NCBI GenBank assembly: GCA_022615965.1
Contig: JAKEGG010000044.1
Coordinates: forward strand, 1 to 32,544
Direction of reading: 5' to 3'
From: Fusobacteriota bacterium
Lineage (GTDB): Bacteria; Bacillota; TC1
DNA: 32,544 bases
Of the stretch, positions 8,056-14,627 are shown piece after piece. How positions within the stretch are numbered: the stretch's first letter is position 1; the number at the start of each line of letters is the position of its first letter. The notes under the pieces are model-generated. The model saw only the letters and a list, made by a program, of their open reading frames with translations, was not told where the DNA came from and ran no database searches. A program made the translations under genes and the position numbers.

Positions 8056-8311
8056 AATATACCTCCTTGATATTTATATATCAAAAAGAAGAATGCTGAA
8101 CATTCTTCTTTTTTGTCTCAGTTGTATCCCCCCTATTTTGTGAACCTATTGTGAAATAGGTGGGTGTCCTAAGCTTTACTTCTATTTTCCACTGCCTGGT
8201 AGGAATATGTGGCCTAATATTATTAAAGCAATTTGAACTCCTTTTAAAAAAGTGTCGATTCAAAATATGGGGGGAGTGGTGTGATTTCTCACATGTTTCT
8301 TCTTACTTAAG
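8056..8311 (-). promoter_or_regulatory. Long structured 5' leader of the nitroreductase gene (riboswitch/attenuator candidate)
   Basis: This is the non-coding transcript start-to-GTG region, about 250 nt. A distal helix joins minus-strand CCCCCCATATTTTG (8274-8261) to CAAAATAGGGGGG (8140-8128), with one bulged base, and encloses about 120 nt. Inside are a hairpin around ACTTTTTTAAAAGGAGT, a GCTTTA/TAAAGC pair enclosing CCAC...GTGG, and CCTA...TAGG. Before it is TGTGA-GAAA-TCACA with a GNRA loop. After it comes a terminator (8083-8113), then a TTGATAT/ATATCAA repeat (about 8068-8085) ahead of the GGAGG. I could not match it to T-box, FMN, TPP, cobalamin, SAM, THF, guanidine, ZTP or preQ1 cores. 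A MITE is the alternative reading of the outer inverted repeat. Confidence 0.5.
8083..8113 (-). terminator. Intrinsic terminator at the end of the nitroreductase leader
   Basis: A 13-bp stem (8083-8095 with 8101-8113) has a 5-nt loop, and a T-rich tract forms its distal arm on the minus strand. It sits 28 nt upstream of the nitroreductase start codon, in the position expected for an expression-platform terminator. Confidence 0.7.
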
Positions 8312-8339
8312 ATTATACTCTTTTCTAAAATAGTGTCAA
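8312..8339 (-). promoter_or_regulatory. Sigma-70-type promoter of the nitroreductase leader
   Basis: Perfect consensus boxes on the minus strand: TTGACA at 8339-8334 and TATAAT at 8317-8312, spaced 16 nt. The -35 box lies in one copy of an imperfect 12-bp direct repeat, AGTGTCAATTCA (8332-8343). The other copy, AGTGTCGATTCA, is at 8251-8262. Confidence 0.85.
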
Positions 8340-8355
8340 TTCATTTAATTATCTC

Positions 8356-8386
8356 TTGACTATTACCAATGGTAATAGTTTATACT
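8356..8386 (+). promoter_or_regulatory. MerR-type promoter/operator of the TipAL-like gene
   Basis: TTGACT (8356-8361) and TATACT (8381-8386) are separated by 19 nt, the overlong spacer typical of MerR-activated promoters. The spacer holds a perfect palindrome, CTATTACCAATGGTAATAG (8360-8378), with 9-bp arms around one central base. The regulator is expected to bind here and untwist the DNA when its ligand is present, switching on its own gene. Confidence 0.9.
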
Positions 8387-8404
8387 TTAATAAGGAGGTG
8401 GATC

Positions 8405-9166
8405 ATGGCTTTTAAAATTCATGAAGTAGCATCTATCAGTGGTTTGTCAATCAGAGCCTTACAGCATTATGATAAAATCAACTTACTAGTCCCTTCTAGT
8501 AGAGGTGAGAACAATTATCGATATTATGAAAATAAGGATCTGGAAAAGCTACAGCAGATCTTGCTTTTAAGAGAAATGGGGTTTTCCCTTAATAAAATCA
8601 AAGAGCTTTTGATCATGTCAAGTTATGATCGTCAGCCAGCTCTAAAAGCACAACTTGTTTTTTTAGAAAAACAAGCTAATAGATTAAATAGCTTGATTGA
8701 ATTGGTAAATAAGACAATAGAAAGTATGGGAGGTAAAATAAAAATGGATAGTAAAGATTTATTTAAGGGTTTTGATTATGATTCTATGAAAGAAGATCAA
8801 AAAAATTATGAGGATGAAGTTAAAGAACGCTGGGGTGATACTGATGCCTATAAGGAGTCTGCAGATAGAGCTGCTAAATATTCTCAAGGAGACTGGGAAA
8901 ATATTATGTCTACACAGTCTGAATATCTTCTTGAACTAGCTTCCTTATTTAAAGAAGGTGTTTCTGCTGATGATTCTAGAGTGCAGATCATAGTTAATAA
9001 CAATAGATTTTTGATTGATAAGTATTTTTATTCTTGTTCAAAGGAAATGTTTGCTCAGTTAGGTGAAATGTACGTAGCAGATGAGCGTTTCAAGTCTTTT
9101 TATGATCAGATTGCTAATGGTTTGGCTGAGTATTACAGGGAGGCTATCAGATTTTATTGTAAATAG
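8405..9166 (+). CDS. MerR family regulator with TipAS drug-binding domain (TipAL/Mta type)
   Basis: A 253-residue activator. The N-terminal winged helix reads FKIHEVASISGLSIRALQHYDKINLL, then NNYRYYENKDLEKLQQILLLREMGFSL. A coiled-coil dimerisation helix spans about 75-110. From about residue 120 comes a TipAS domain with FKGFDYDSM, EERW-like KERWGDTDAYKES, and YSCSKEMFAQLGEMYVADERFKSFYD. TipAS domains bind thiopeptide or other multi-drug ligands and typically control efflux. The start is ATG 8405 (GGAGG at 8394-8398). An ATG at 8369 in the same frame lies inside the promoter spacer and is not used. Its own promoter is MerR-type. No efflux gene adjoins it, and the divergent nitroreductase has a separate standard promoter. 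Confidence 0.92.
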   Translation: MAFKIHEVASISGLSIRALQHYDKINLLVPSSRGENNYRYYENKDLEKLQQILLLREMGFSLNKIKELLIMSSYDRQPALKAQLVFLEKQANRLNSLIELVNKTIESMGGKIKMDSKDLFKGFDYDSMKEDQKNYEDEVKERWGDTDAYKESADRAAKYSQGDWENIMSTQSEYLLELASLFKEGVSADDSRVQIIVNNNRFLIDKYFYSCSKEMFAQLGEMYVADERFKSFYDQIANGLAEYYREAIRFYCK

Positions 9167-9193
9167 CTTGTTTTCTGTTAATTTGTAATATAA

Positions 9194-9229
9194 ATTGTGG
9201 TAATATTGTTTTATCTATATTACCACAAT
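9194..9229. repeat. Perfect 13-bp inverted repeat after merR, carrying the MerR operator half-sites
   Basis: ATTGTGGTAATAT (9194-9206) and ATATTACCACAAT (9217-9229) are perfectly inverted around 10 nt. Each arm contains an 8-mer identical to an arm of the MerR operator at 8360-8378 (TGGTAATA and TATTACCA), but in the opposite order. No T run follows, so it is not a canonical terminator. Confidence 0.6.
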
Positions 9230-9456
9230 AAGGAGAATTTTCGTTTTTCTTTCTATCAGTTTTTTTCCTGAGCTGGTTTTTCATATTATTTTATTTTTTA
9301 GCAGCTTGTTGGTTTTCCCTTCTGTTTTTTTAGGTATGTTGGTTTTATCTTGAAATCCTGGTCGTTTTCCTAGGGCTTTTAGTATTCTTGGTCTTATTTT
9401 TAGTTTGTTTTTTTATTTATTGATTTTTTAGTTTCTTGTTTCTTTCAATATGATTA
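9230..9456. other. T-rich non-coding stretch between merR and the tRNA terminators
   Basis: No supportable gene is seen. The plus strand is strikingly T-rich: counting 9241-9360 by eye gives 69 T against 15 A. A roughly 45-codon open stretch on the minus strand has no start codon or ribosome site. It may be decayed sequence or an untranslated tail of the merR message. Confidence 0.5.
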
Positions 9457-9486
9457 AAGGTAACATTCTCGTTACCTTGTTTTTTT
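9457..9486 (+). terminator. Rho-independent terminator facing rightward
   Basis: AAGGTAAC / GTTACCTT (8 bp, loop ATTCTC) is followed by G and seven T residues. It lies about 290 nt after the merR stop and back to back with the tRNA terminator. It would end merR read-through before the tRNA genes. Confidence 0.85.
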
Positions 9487-9490
9487 GTAA

Positions 9491-9512
9491 TAAAAAAAGT
9501 CCTGATGGACTT
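9491..9512 (-). terminator. Rho-independent terminator of the tRNA-Leu pair
   Basis: On the minus strand AAGTCC-ATCA-GGACTT is followed by a run of T residues, directly downstream of tRNA-Leu(CAG). Confidence 0.88.
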
Positions 9513-9520
9513 ATTTATTA

Positions 9521-9607
9521 TGGTGCGGATAAGAGGACTTGAACCTCCACGATGTTGCCATCACTAGAACCTGAATCTAGCGCGTCTGCCTATTCCGCCA
9601 TATCCGC
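9521..9607 (-). tRNA. tRNA-Leu (anticodon CAG)
   Basis: An 87-nt tRNA with the CCA end encoded. The acceptor arms GCGGATA and TATCCGC pair perfectly and A is the discriminator base. The anticodon stem CTAGA/TCTAG holds the 7-nt loop TTCAGGT, giving anticodon CAG for CUG codons. A long variable arm and the T loop GGTTCAAGTCC are present, as expected for class II leucine tRNAs. It follows tRNA-Leu(GAG) by 14 nt and shares its transcript. Confidence 0.96.
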
Positions 9608-9621
9608 ATACAGTATTTATT

Positions 9622-9705
9622 TGGTGCGAGGAATGGGACTTGAACCCACACGATGTTACTCACACGCCCCTCAAACGTGCGCGTCTGCCATTCCGCCACC
9701 CTCGC
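9622..9705 (-). tRNA. tRNA-Leu (anticodon GAG)
   Basis: An 84-nt tRNA with encoded CCA. Acceptor GCGAGGG pairs with TCCTCGC (last pair G-U). The anticodon stem CACGT/GCGTG closes loop TTGAGGG, giving anticodon GAG for CUC/CUU codons. It has a long variable arm and T loop GGTTCAAGTCC. It is the first gene of the pair, with a promoter just upstream at 9722-9750. Confidence 0.95.
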
Positions 9706-9721
9706 TAAAACCAACATAAAA

Positions 9722-9750
9722 ATTATACCACACAAAAACCAAAAAACCAA
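9722..9750 (-). promoter_or_regulatory. Promoter of the tRNA-Leu genes
   Basis: On the minus strand the -10 box TATAAT (9727-9722) is preceded by an extended TG motif (TGG). A weak -35 TTGGTT (9750-9745) lies 17 nt upstream. The mature 5' end of tRNA-Leu(GAG) follows 16 nt after the -10 box. Confidence 0.75.
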
Positions 9751-9754
9751 AAAA

Positions 9755-9765
9755 TTTGATATAAT
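9755..9765 (+). promoter_or_regulatory. Extended -10 promoter of the phosphofructokinase gene
   Basis: TGATATAAT (TATAAT at 9760-9765 with TG one base upstream) faces right toward the ATG at 9812. No -35 match is visible at the expected distance. It is divergent from the tRNA promoter, with the two -10 boxes about 33 bp apart. Confidence 0.65.
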
Positions 9766-9811
9766 AAACTAAGAAAATAAAAACAAGGAAGCAGTAAGAA
9801 AAGGAGACAAC

Positions 9812-11023
9812 ATGAAAATAACAGGAAACGCCATCATAGCCCAAGGCGGAGGACCAACAGCAGTCATCAACCAATCATTGGTAGGGGCCATACAAGAAAT
9901 GAAAAAACACCCGGAAATAAAAGAAATATACGGAGCCCTACATGGAGTAAGAGGCATAATAGAAGAAAACTTCCTAGACTTAAGACAAGCAAGCAATGAA
10001 AACCTGGAACAAGTAGCCAACACTCCCTGCGCAGCTTTACTCTCAACCAGAGATAAACCAGATCTGGAATATTGCGCCAAAATATTCCAGATTTTCAAAA
10101 AACACAACATCAGATACTTCTACTATATAGGAGGCAATGACTCCTCAGATACTGTAAGACTCGTCAACGAATACGCTATCAAAGAGCAATATGAATTTAA
10201 GGCCTTCCATATACCTAAAACCATCGACAACGACCTGGTGATCAATGATCACACACCAGGTTTTGGCTCAGCAGCCAAATTCGTAGCAGAAGCCTTTATG
10301 GGAGCTAACCTGGAAACCAAAGCCCTGGAAGGAATCTACCTTGGTATAGTAATGGGCAGACACGCAGGCTTCCTGACAGCAGCCAGCGCACTAGGCCGTA
10401 AAGACCAAACAGAAGGACCACATCTAATTTACCTGCCTGAAAGACCATTTAGCATAGATAGCTTTCTTTCAGATGTTCAAAAAGTCTATGATCAATATGG
10501 ACGTTGTGTAATCGCCATCTCCGAAGGTATAACAGATGAAAATGGGATGCCTATTGTTGCCAAACTGAAAGAAAATGTCACAAAAGATGCCCATGGCAAC
10601 ATAGAACTTGCCGGAGGGGAACTAGGAGATATGCTGACCAAAGCCATTAAAGATCAACTGAAAATAGGTAGAGTAAGAGCAGATACCTTTGGCTACCTGC
10701 AAAGAAGCTTCCCTGGCACAGTTTCAGATACTGACCAAAAAGAAGCCAGATTAGCAGGACAGGCAGCAGTAAAATTTTCAATGATGGAAGACTACCAAAA
10801 CGGTTCAGTAGTAATCATCAGAACCAAAGAATATGAAATAGAATATCAACTAACAGAGCTACAAAATATTGCAGCTAAAACCAAGCATATGCCAGAAGAA
10901 TTCATCAATCAAGAAGGCAACAATGTTACCGAAGCCTTTATCCAATATGGCTTACCATTACTTGGAGAAAACTTCAAAAAAACAACTAATATCGAAGCAC
11001 CTTTGGTCAACATAAGTAAGTAG
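9812..11023 (+). CDS. pfp: Diphosphate--fructose-6-phosphate 1-phosphotransferase (PPi-dependent phosphofructokinase)
   Basis: A 403-residue enzyme of the phosphofructokinase family that reversibly phosphorylates fructose-6-phosphate using pyrophosphate. GGGPTAVIN at 12-20 is the phosphate-binding loop. GGND at 107-110 has aspartate where ATP enzymes carry glycine. PKTIDND at 135-141 has lysine in place of the glycine of ATP enzymes. Both changes mark PPi use. MGRHAG at 181-186 contacts the substrate. The start has a good AGGAG site. Codon third positions are strongly A/C-biased: the first 19 codons after ATG contain no T or G there, unlike merR on the same strand. PPi glycolysis suits an anaerobic fermenter. 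Confidence 0.94.
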   Translation: MKITGNAIIAQGGGPTAVINQSLVGAIQEMKKHPEIKEIYGALHGVRGIIEENFLDLRQASNENLEQVANTPCAALLSTRDKPDLEYCAKIFQIFKKHNIRYFYYIGGNDSSDTVRLVNEYAIKEQYEFKAFHIPKTIDNDLVINDHTPGFGSAAKFVAEAFMGANLETKALEGIYLGIVMGRHAGFLTAASALGRKDQTEGPHLIYLPERPFSIDSFLSDVQKVYDQYGRCVIAISEGITDENGMPIVAKLKENVTKDAHGNIELAGGELGDMLTKAIKDQLKIGRVRADTFGYLQRSFPGTVSDTDQKEARLAGQAAVKFSMMEDYQNGSVVIIRTKEYEIEYQLTELQNIAAKTKHMPEEFINQEGNNVTEAFIQYGLPLLGENFKKTTNIEAPLVNISK

Positions 11024-11054
11024 TCCAAATATAAATATTAAAAGATATTCCAAA

Positions 11055-11092
11055 ATCAAAAAGCAAAGGTCTATTCACCTTTGCTTTTTGAT
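11055..11092. terminator. Bidirectional terminator between convergent pfp and Imm5-like genes
   Basis: A perfect 16-bp inverted repeat (11055-11070 with 11077-11092) has a 6-nt loop CTATTC. The A/T-rich outer stem supplies a T tract in both directions, so it can serve both converging genes. Confidence 0.85.
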
Positions 11093-11106
11093 TCATATAG
11101 TTTTAT

Positions 11107-11670
11107 TTATTTATCCCTCAATAAAAAAGACGCCCACTTCAAATCAAGCACCCCATCATCTACATGAGCCTCCCAGAAACTTAACCGCTCCAGATAAAAA
11201 TCCAGCTTATCACTAATTATACCAACACAATTATCAAGACCATAAAGATACACCAAAGCACTAAGCTCATAAAAAACCAAACCTAAACCATGCCTTGCTG
11301 AATGAATAGCAGAACAACCCTGACCAACACTATGAGCTAAAAGATCATACACCTTATCATCCATTTCCTTAGCCATACTATGAGCCTCCAAGATATACTT
11401 TTTAGCCACAGGCATCTTCACTTCACCCCTGGCCCAGGATCGACTAACCTCTAAACAAACAGACAACCTCTTATCCAAAGGATACCTTGCCTCAAACATT
11501 GAAACCACAGGACTAAGACAATCAAAACACCAAGCCACAACAGTCCTATGCTTTTGCCTGGCTAAAAGTCCAATCAATAATGCAAGACACTCACTATCAA
11601 AGTCAAACAACAACTGCCTGCCCTTCCTATATCTTAACTCAATGATACTATTCACCACAAAATCAGCCAA
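11107..11670 (-). CDS. Imm5-like putative immunity protein
   Basis: A helical protein of about 187 residues. The segment TVVAWCFDCLSPVVSMFEARYPLDKR...RSWARGEVKM followed by GQGCSAIHSARHGLGLVFYELSAL resembles the Imm5-like family, whose typical features are WA-x-DC, 'P-x-D-x-R', 'ARAWARGE', and 'GH-A-A-x-AH'. Such proteins are called immunity proteins by association, but biochemistry is lacking. No toxin gene is adjacent. The frame is open upstream to 11712. The best start is TTG 11668-11670, with GGTGGAG about 9 nt upstream, overlapping the TGA of threonine dehydratase. This suggests translational coupling. Third positions are rich in T and G. Confidence 0.65.
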   Translation of the reverse strand: MADFVVNSIIELRYRKGRQLLFDFDSECLALLIGLLARQKHRTVVAWCFDCLSPVVSMFEARYPLDKRLSVCLEVSRSWARGEVKMPVAKKYILEAHSMAKEMDDKVYDLLAHSVGQGCSAIHSARHGLGLVFYELSALVYLYGLDNCVGIISDKLDFYLERLSFWEAHVDDGVLDLKWASFLLRDK

Positions 11671-12889
11671 GCTTACAATCTCCACCAATAGAAGTAGAAC
11701 CAACAAGCACAAAACCAGCCTTAGTCAAAGCTTCCTTGATATCAGCCAGATGTGCATGATCCCTGGTCTCTAAACCCACAGTAATAAAACAACTATTAAT
11801 AGCCATATTAGGATCACTCCTATCATACTGCACACTAAACACATTACCACCAAGACCAGCAATAACATGAGCAATACCCTCTAGCTGACCAGGCTTATCG
11901 ATAAGAGCAATAGTCAAATTAGAATTACGACCACTATTCACCAAGCCACGAGTAATGACCCTGGACAAAATACTCACATCAATATTACCACCAGACAACA
12001 GACAAACAGTTTTCTTCTCCCCAAGATCAAACTTACCATGCATTATGGCAGCCACGGCCACAGCCCCAGCCCCTTCAGTAACCAGCTTTTGCCTCTCCAT
12101 CAAGGCCAGAACAGCACCAGCAATCTCATCCTCACTAACTGAAACCACTTCATCCACATAATCATTCACATAAGCAAAGGTCAGATCACCAGGTCTTTTA
12201 ACAGCTATCCCATCAGCAAAGGTAAATGCTGAATCTAAGGAAACCTGCTTCCCAGCCTCAAGGCTCCTGACCATTGAAGAGGAATTACTAGCCTGGACTC
12301 CATAAATCTTACAACCAGGATAAAGGCTCTTAACTGCAAAGGCAATCCCACTGATCAATCCTCCACCACCAACAGGCACTACAACAGCCTCTACTTCTGG
12401 AAGCTGATCTAAAATCTCCAAACCAATAGTACCCTGACCAGCAATAACATCATCATTATCAAAAGGATGAATAAAAGTCCTGCCCTCTTCCTTCTGTAAC
12501 TCTAATGCTTTTTCATAAGCATCATCATAACTCCCTGGAACCAGAACCACCTCTGCTCCATAGGACTTTGTAGCTTCGATTTTAGAAAGAGGTGCAGAAT
12601 CAGGAATACAGATCTTAGCAGAAATCCCGCTTTTCTTAGCAGCCAAAGCTACCCCTTGAGCATGATTACCAGCACTACAGGCTATGATTCCTTTTTGTCT
12701 CTCTTCTTCACTTAGCTGACTGATCATATAGTAAGCTCCACGAAGCTTAAAGCTTCCAGTAACCTGTAAATTCTCAGTCTTAAGCCAGATATTCCTATAA
12801 CCACAAAGATCTGGAGCAAAAATCAAATCAGTATTTCTTGCTGCCTTTTTCAAAACATAGGCAGCATGATAAATTTTATCTAAAGTCAT
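11663..12889 (-). CDS. ilvA: Threonine ammonia-lyase (threonine dehydratase) with C-terminal ACT domain
   Basis: A 408-residue fold-type II PLP enzyme that deaminates threonine to 2-oxobutanoate. The PLP lysine lies in GSFKLRGA (Lys48). SAGNHAQGVA and PVGGGGLISG bind the cofactor phosphate. LSGGNID is near the end of the catalytic domain. An ACT-type regulatory domain (LTIALIDKPGQL...) occupies the last 80 or so residues. The length fits the single-ACT form used in either isoleucine synthesis or threonine catabolism. No ilv genes adjoin, so the role is undecided. The start is ATG 12889, 8 nt after GGGAGG. A TTG two codons upstream is too close to that site. The stop overlaps the next gene. 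Confidence 0.92.
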   Translation of the reverse strand: MTLDKIYHAAYVLKKAARNTDLIFAPDLCGYRNIWLKTENLQVTGSFKLRGAYYMISQLSEEERQKGIIACSAGNHAQGVALAAKKSGISAKICIPDSAPLSKIEATKSYGAEVVLVPGSYDDAYEKALELQKEEGRTFIHPFDNDDVIAGQGTIGLEILDQLPEVEAVVVPVGGGGLISGIAFAVKSLYPGCKIYGVQASNSSSMVRSLEAGKQVSLDSAFTFADGIAVKRPGDLTFAYVNDYVDEVVSVSEDEIAGAVLALMERQKLVTEGAGAVAVAAIMHGKFDLGEKKTVCLLSGGNIDVSILSRVITRGLVNSGRNSNLTIALIDKPGQLEGIAHVIAGLGGNVFSVQYDRSDPNMAINSCFITVGLETRDHAHLADIKEALTKAGFVLVGSTSIGGDCKLG

Positions 12890-12910
12890 AAGCAAAACCT
12901 CCCATAATAT

Positions 12911-14626
12911 TTACTCAGTAAAAACCCTGTACAACTCACTATAAGTTCCACCTGAAGACATCAGTTCCTCATGAGAGCCTTTTTCAACAATACCAGATTC
13001 AGTTAAAACCAAGATAGTCTTAGCCTTTCTGATGGTAGAAAGTCTGTGAGCAATAATGAAGGTCGTCCTGTTTTTACATAAAATCTCCATTGATTCCTGA
13101 ACAAACTTTTCACTTTTGGAATCAAGAGCAGAAGTAGCTTCATCAAAAATCAGTATAGCAGGATTCTTTAAAAATATCCTGGCAATTGCAATACGCTGTT
13201 TCTGACCACCAGAAAGTTTAACTCCACGCTCACCTACAAAGGTATCATAGCCCTCTTCCAAAGACACAATAAAATCATCGATGAAAGCTTTTCTGGCTGC
13301 CTCCCTAATTTCCTCCATGGTTGCATCCAGCTTGCCATAGGCAATATTCTCAGCAATAGTCCCAGAAAACAAAAACACATCCTGACTAACGATCCCAATA
13401 TTATTCCTTAAGGAACTAATAGTAATATCGCCAATAGAAATACCATCAATCAAAATATCACCACTATCTATCTCATAAAATCTAGGAATCAAACTACAAA
13501 GAGTGGTCTTCCCCACGCCGGAAGGGCCAACGATCGCTACAGTTTCACCAGCTTTAACATTAAGATCAATGTTCTCTAAAACAAAAGCACCTTCCTCCAT
13601 ATATCTGAAAGAAACCTTTTTAAACTCTATTTCACCATTTACTTTACCAACCTCAACAGCATCACTGCCATCAACAATTTCCGGACTTATCTTCATCAAC
13701 TCATAGAACCTATGATAACCAGCCATCCCTCTTTGATAAAGCTCAGCAAAGCTAGCAACTTTTTTGATAGGTTGAACCATAATACCCATATACAAAACAT
13801 AAGCTACCAGATCACCAATATTGATATAGCCCTTGAAAAGAAAATACCCCCCAGCAACCAGGCTGATCAAAGTTAACATACTGGCAAACCAGAAAATACC
13901 ACCGCTAAAAATACCTAGCAACCTAAAACCCTGGCTTCTTAGATCCTTAAACTTCTTATTGCCAGCATCAAATTTTTCCTGCTCATAATCCTCATTAACA
14001 AAAGACTGAACCACCCTGATCCCCAAAAGGCTTTCTTCAACCCTGCTGTTAACTTCACCTATGATCTTCCTGATGTCCCTGAAATTAGTTCTCATGGACA
14101 CATTGAGCTTAATAGTAAAATAGACCATGAAAGGTATCAGTAAAAAGGTGATCAAGGTCAAAGGAACATTTATTGAAAGCAAAATCACAAAGGTACCAAT
14201 AATCATAACTAAAGAAATAAATATATCCTCTGGACCATGATGGGCTAGTTCAGTGATTTCATTTAAATCATTAACGATCCTGGACATTAGTTGACCAACC
14301 TTAGTTTCATCAAAAAATTTAAAGGAAAATTTCTGAATATGAGCAAATAAGGTTTTCCTCATATCATACTCTATCCTGACACCAAGAACATGGCCATAAT
14401 AGGTTACTATATAATCCAGGAAAAATCTAATAATATATAATATAGCAAATGCTGTACCGAAAATGGCCAATAACCTATAGCTTCCTGAAGGTAAGATATC
14501 ATTGATAAAAAATCTGCTGCCCCAAGGAAAGAGCAAATCCAAAACAGCTAAAAAGAAAGCTGCCCCTATATCTAAAAAAAACAACCTCTTATGAGGCTTG
14601 TAATACTTTATAAAGTCCTTAAGCAC
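12911..14626 (-). CDS. ABC transporter, fused membrane and ATPase domains (MsbA/multidrug exporter type)
   Basis: A 571-residue half-transporter that should act as a dimer in the cytoplasmic membrane. Six membrane helices span about residues 15-300. The ATPase domain has Walker A GPSGVGKT at 367-374, a Q loop at 415, signature LSGGQ at 471-475, Walker B ILIFDEA at 491-497 and a switch-histidine segment IIAHRLST. It is a single-gene exporter of lipids, peptides or drugs, and the substrate cannot be told. The start is GTG 14626, 6 nt after GGAGG. It directly follows rimI (1-nt gap), so it is expressed with the tsaE-tsaB-rimI group. Confidence 0.93.
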   Translation of the reverse strand: MLKDFIKYYKPHKRLFFLDIGAAFFLAVLDLLFPWGSRFFINDILPSGSYRLLAIFGTAFAILYIIRFFLDYIVTYYGHVLGVRIEYDMRKTLFAHIQKFSFKFFDETKVGQLMSRIVNDLNEITELAHHGPEDIFISLVMIIGTFVILLSINVPLTLITFLLIPFMVYFTIKLNVSMRTNFRDIRKIIGEVNSRVEESLLGIRVVQSFVNEDYEQEKFDAGNKKFKDLRSQGFRLLGIFSGGIFWFASMLTLISLVAGGYFLFKGYINIGDLVAYVLYMGIMVQPIKKVASFAELYQRGMAGYHRFYELMKISPEIVDGSDAVEVGKVNGEIEFKKVSFRYMEEGAFVLENIDLNVKAGETVAIVGPSGVGKTTLCSLIPRFYEIDSGDILIDGISIGDITISSLRNNIGIVSQDVFLFSGTIAENIAYGKLDATMEEIREAARKAFIDDFIVSLEEGYDTFVGERGVKLSGGQKQRIAIARIFLKNPAILIFDEATSALDSKSEKFVQESMEILCKNRTTFIIAHRLSTIRKAKTILVLTESGIVEKGSHEELMSSGGTYSELYRVFTE

Positions 14627-14627
14627 A

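Noticed and set aside
8081-8263. A 60-codon minus-strand reading frame upstream of the nitroreductase
   Set aside because: It lies inside the structured leader, spans the terminator hairpin, has no ribosome site and no protein-like pattern.
8056-8311. T-box or known riboswitch in the nitroreductase leader
   Set aside because: No T-box antiterminator sequence (TGGNACCGCG type) and no recognisable FMN, TPP, cobalamin, SAM, THF, guanidine, ZTP or preQ1 core was found by eye. A covariance search would be decisive.
8369-8404. Earlier ATG for the MerR regulator
   Set aside because: It falls between the -35 and -10 boxes of the gene's own promoter. The true start at 8405 has GGAGG upstream and begins with the normal MerR N terminus.
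9290-9435. A lysine-rich open stretch of about 45 codons on the minus strand
   Set aside because: No start codon or ribosome site, and the A-rich composition alone produces Lys/Asn-rich frames.
9521-9705. tRNA pair as a prophage or island attachment site
   Set aside because: No integrase gene and no repeated tRNA 3' end was found in the flanking sequence.
9671-9874. Reading frames overlapping the tRNA-Leu(GAG) gene and the pfp promoter
   Set aside because: They cross a tRNA gene and two promoters and have no family resemblance.
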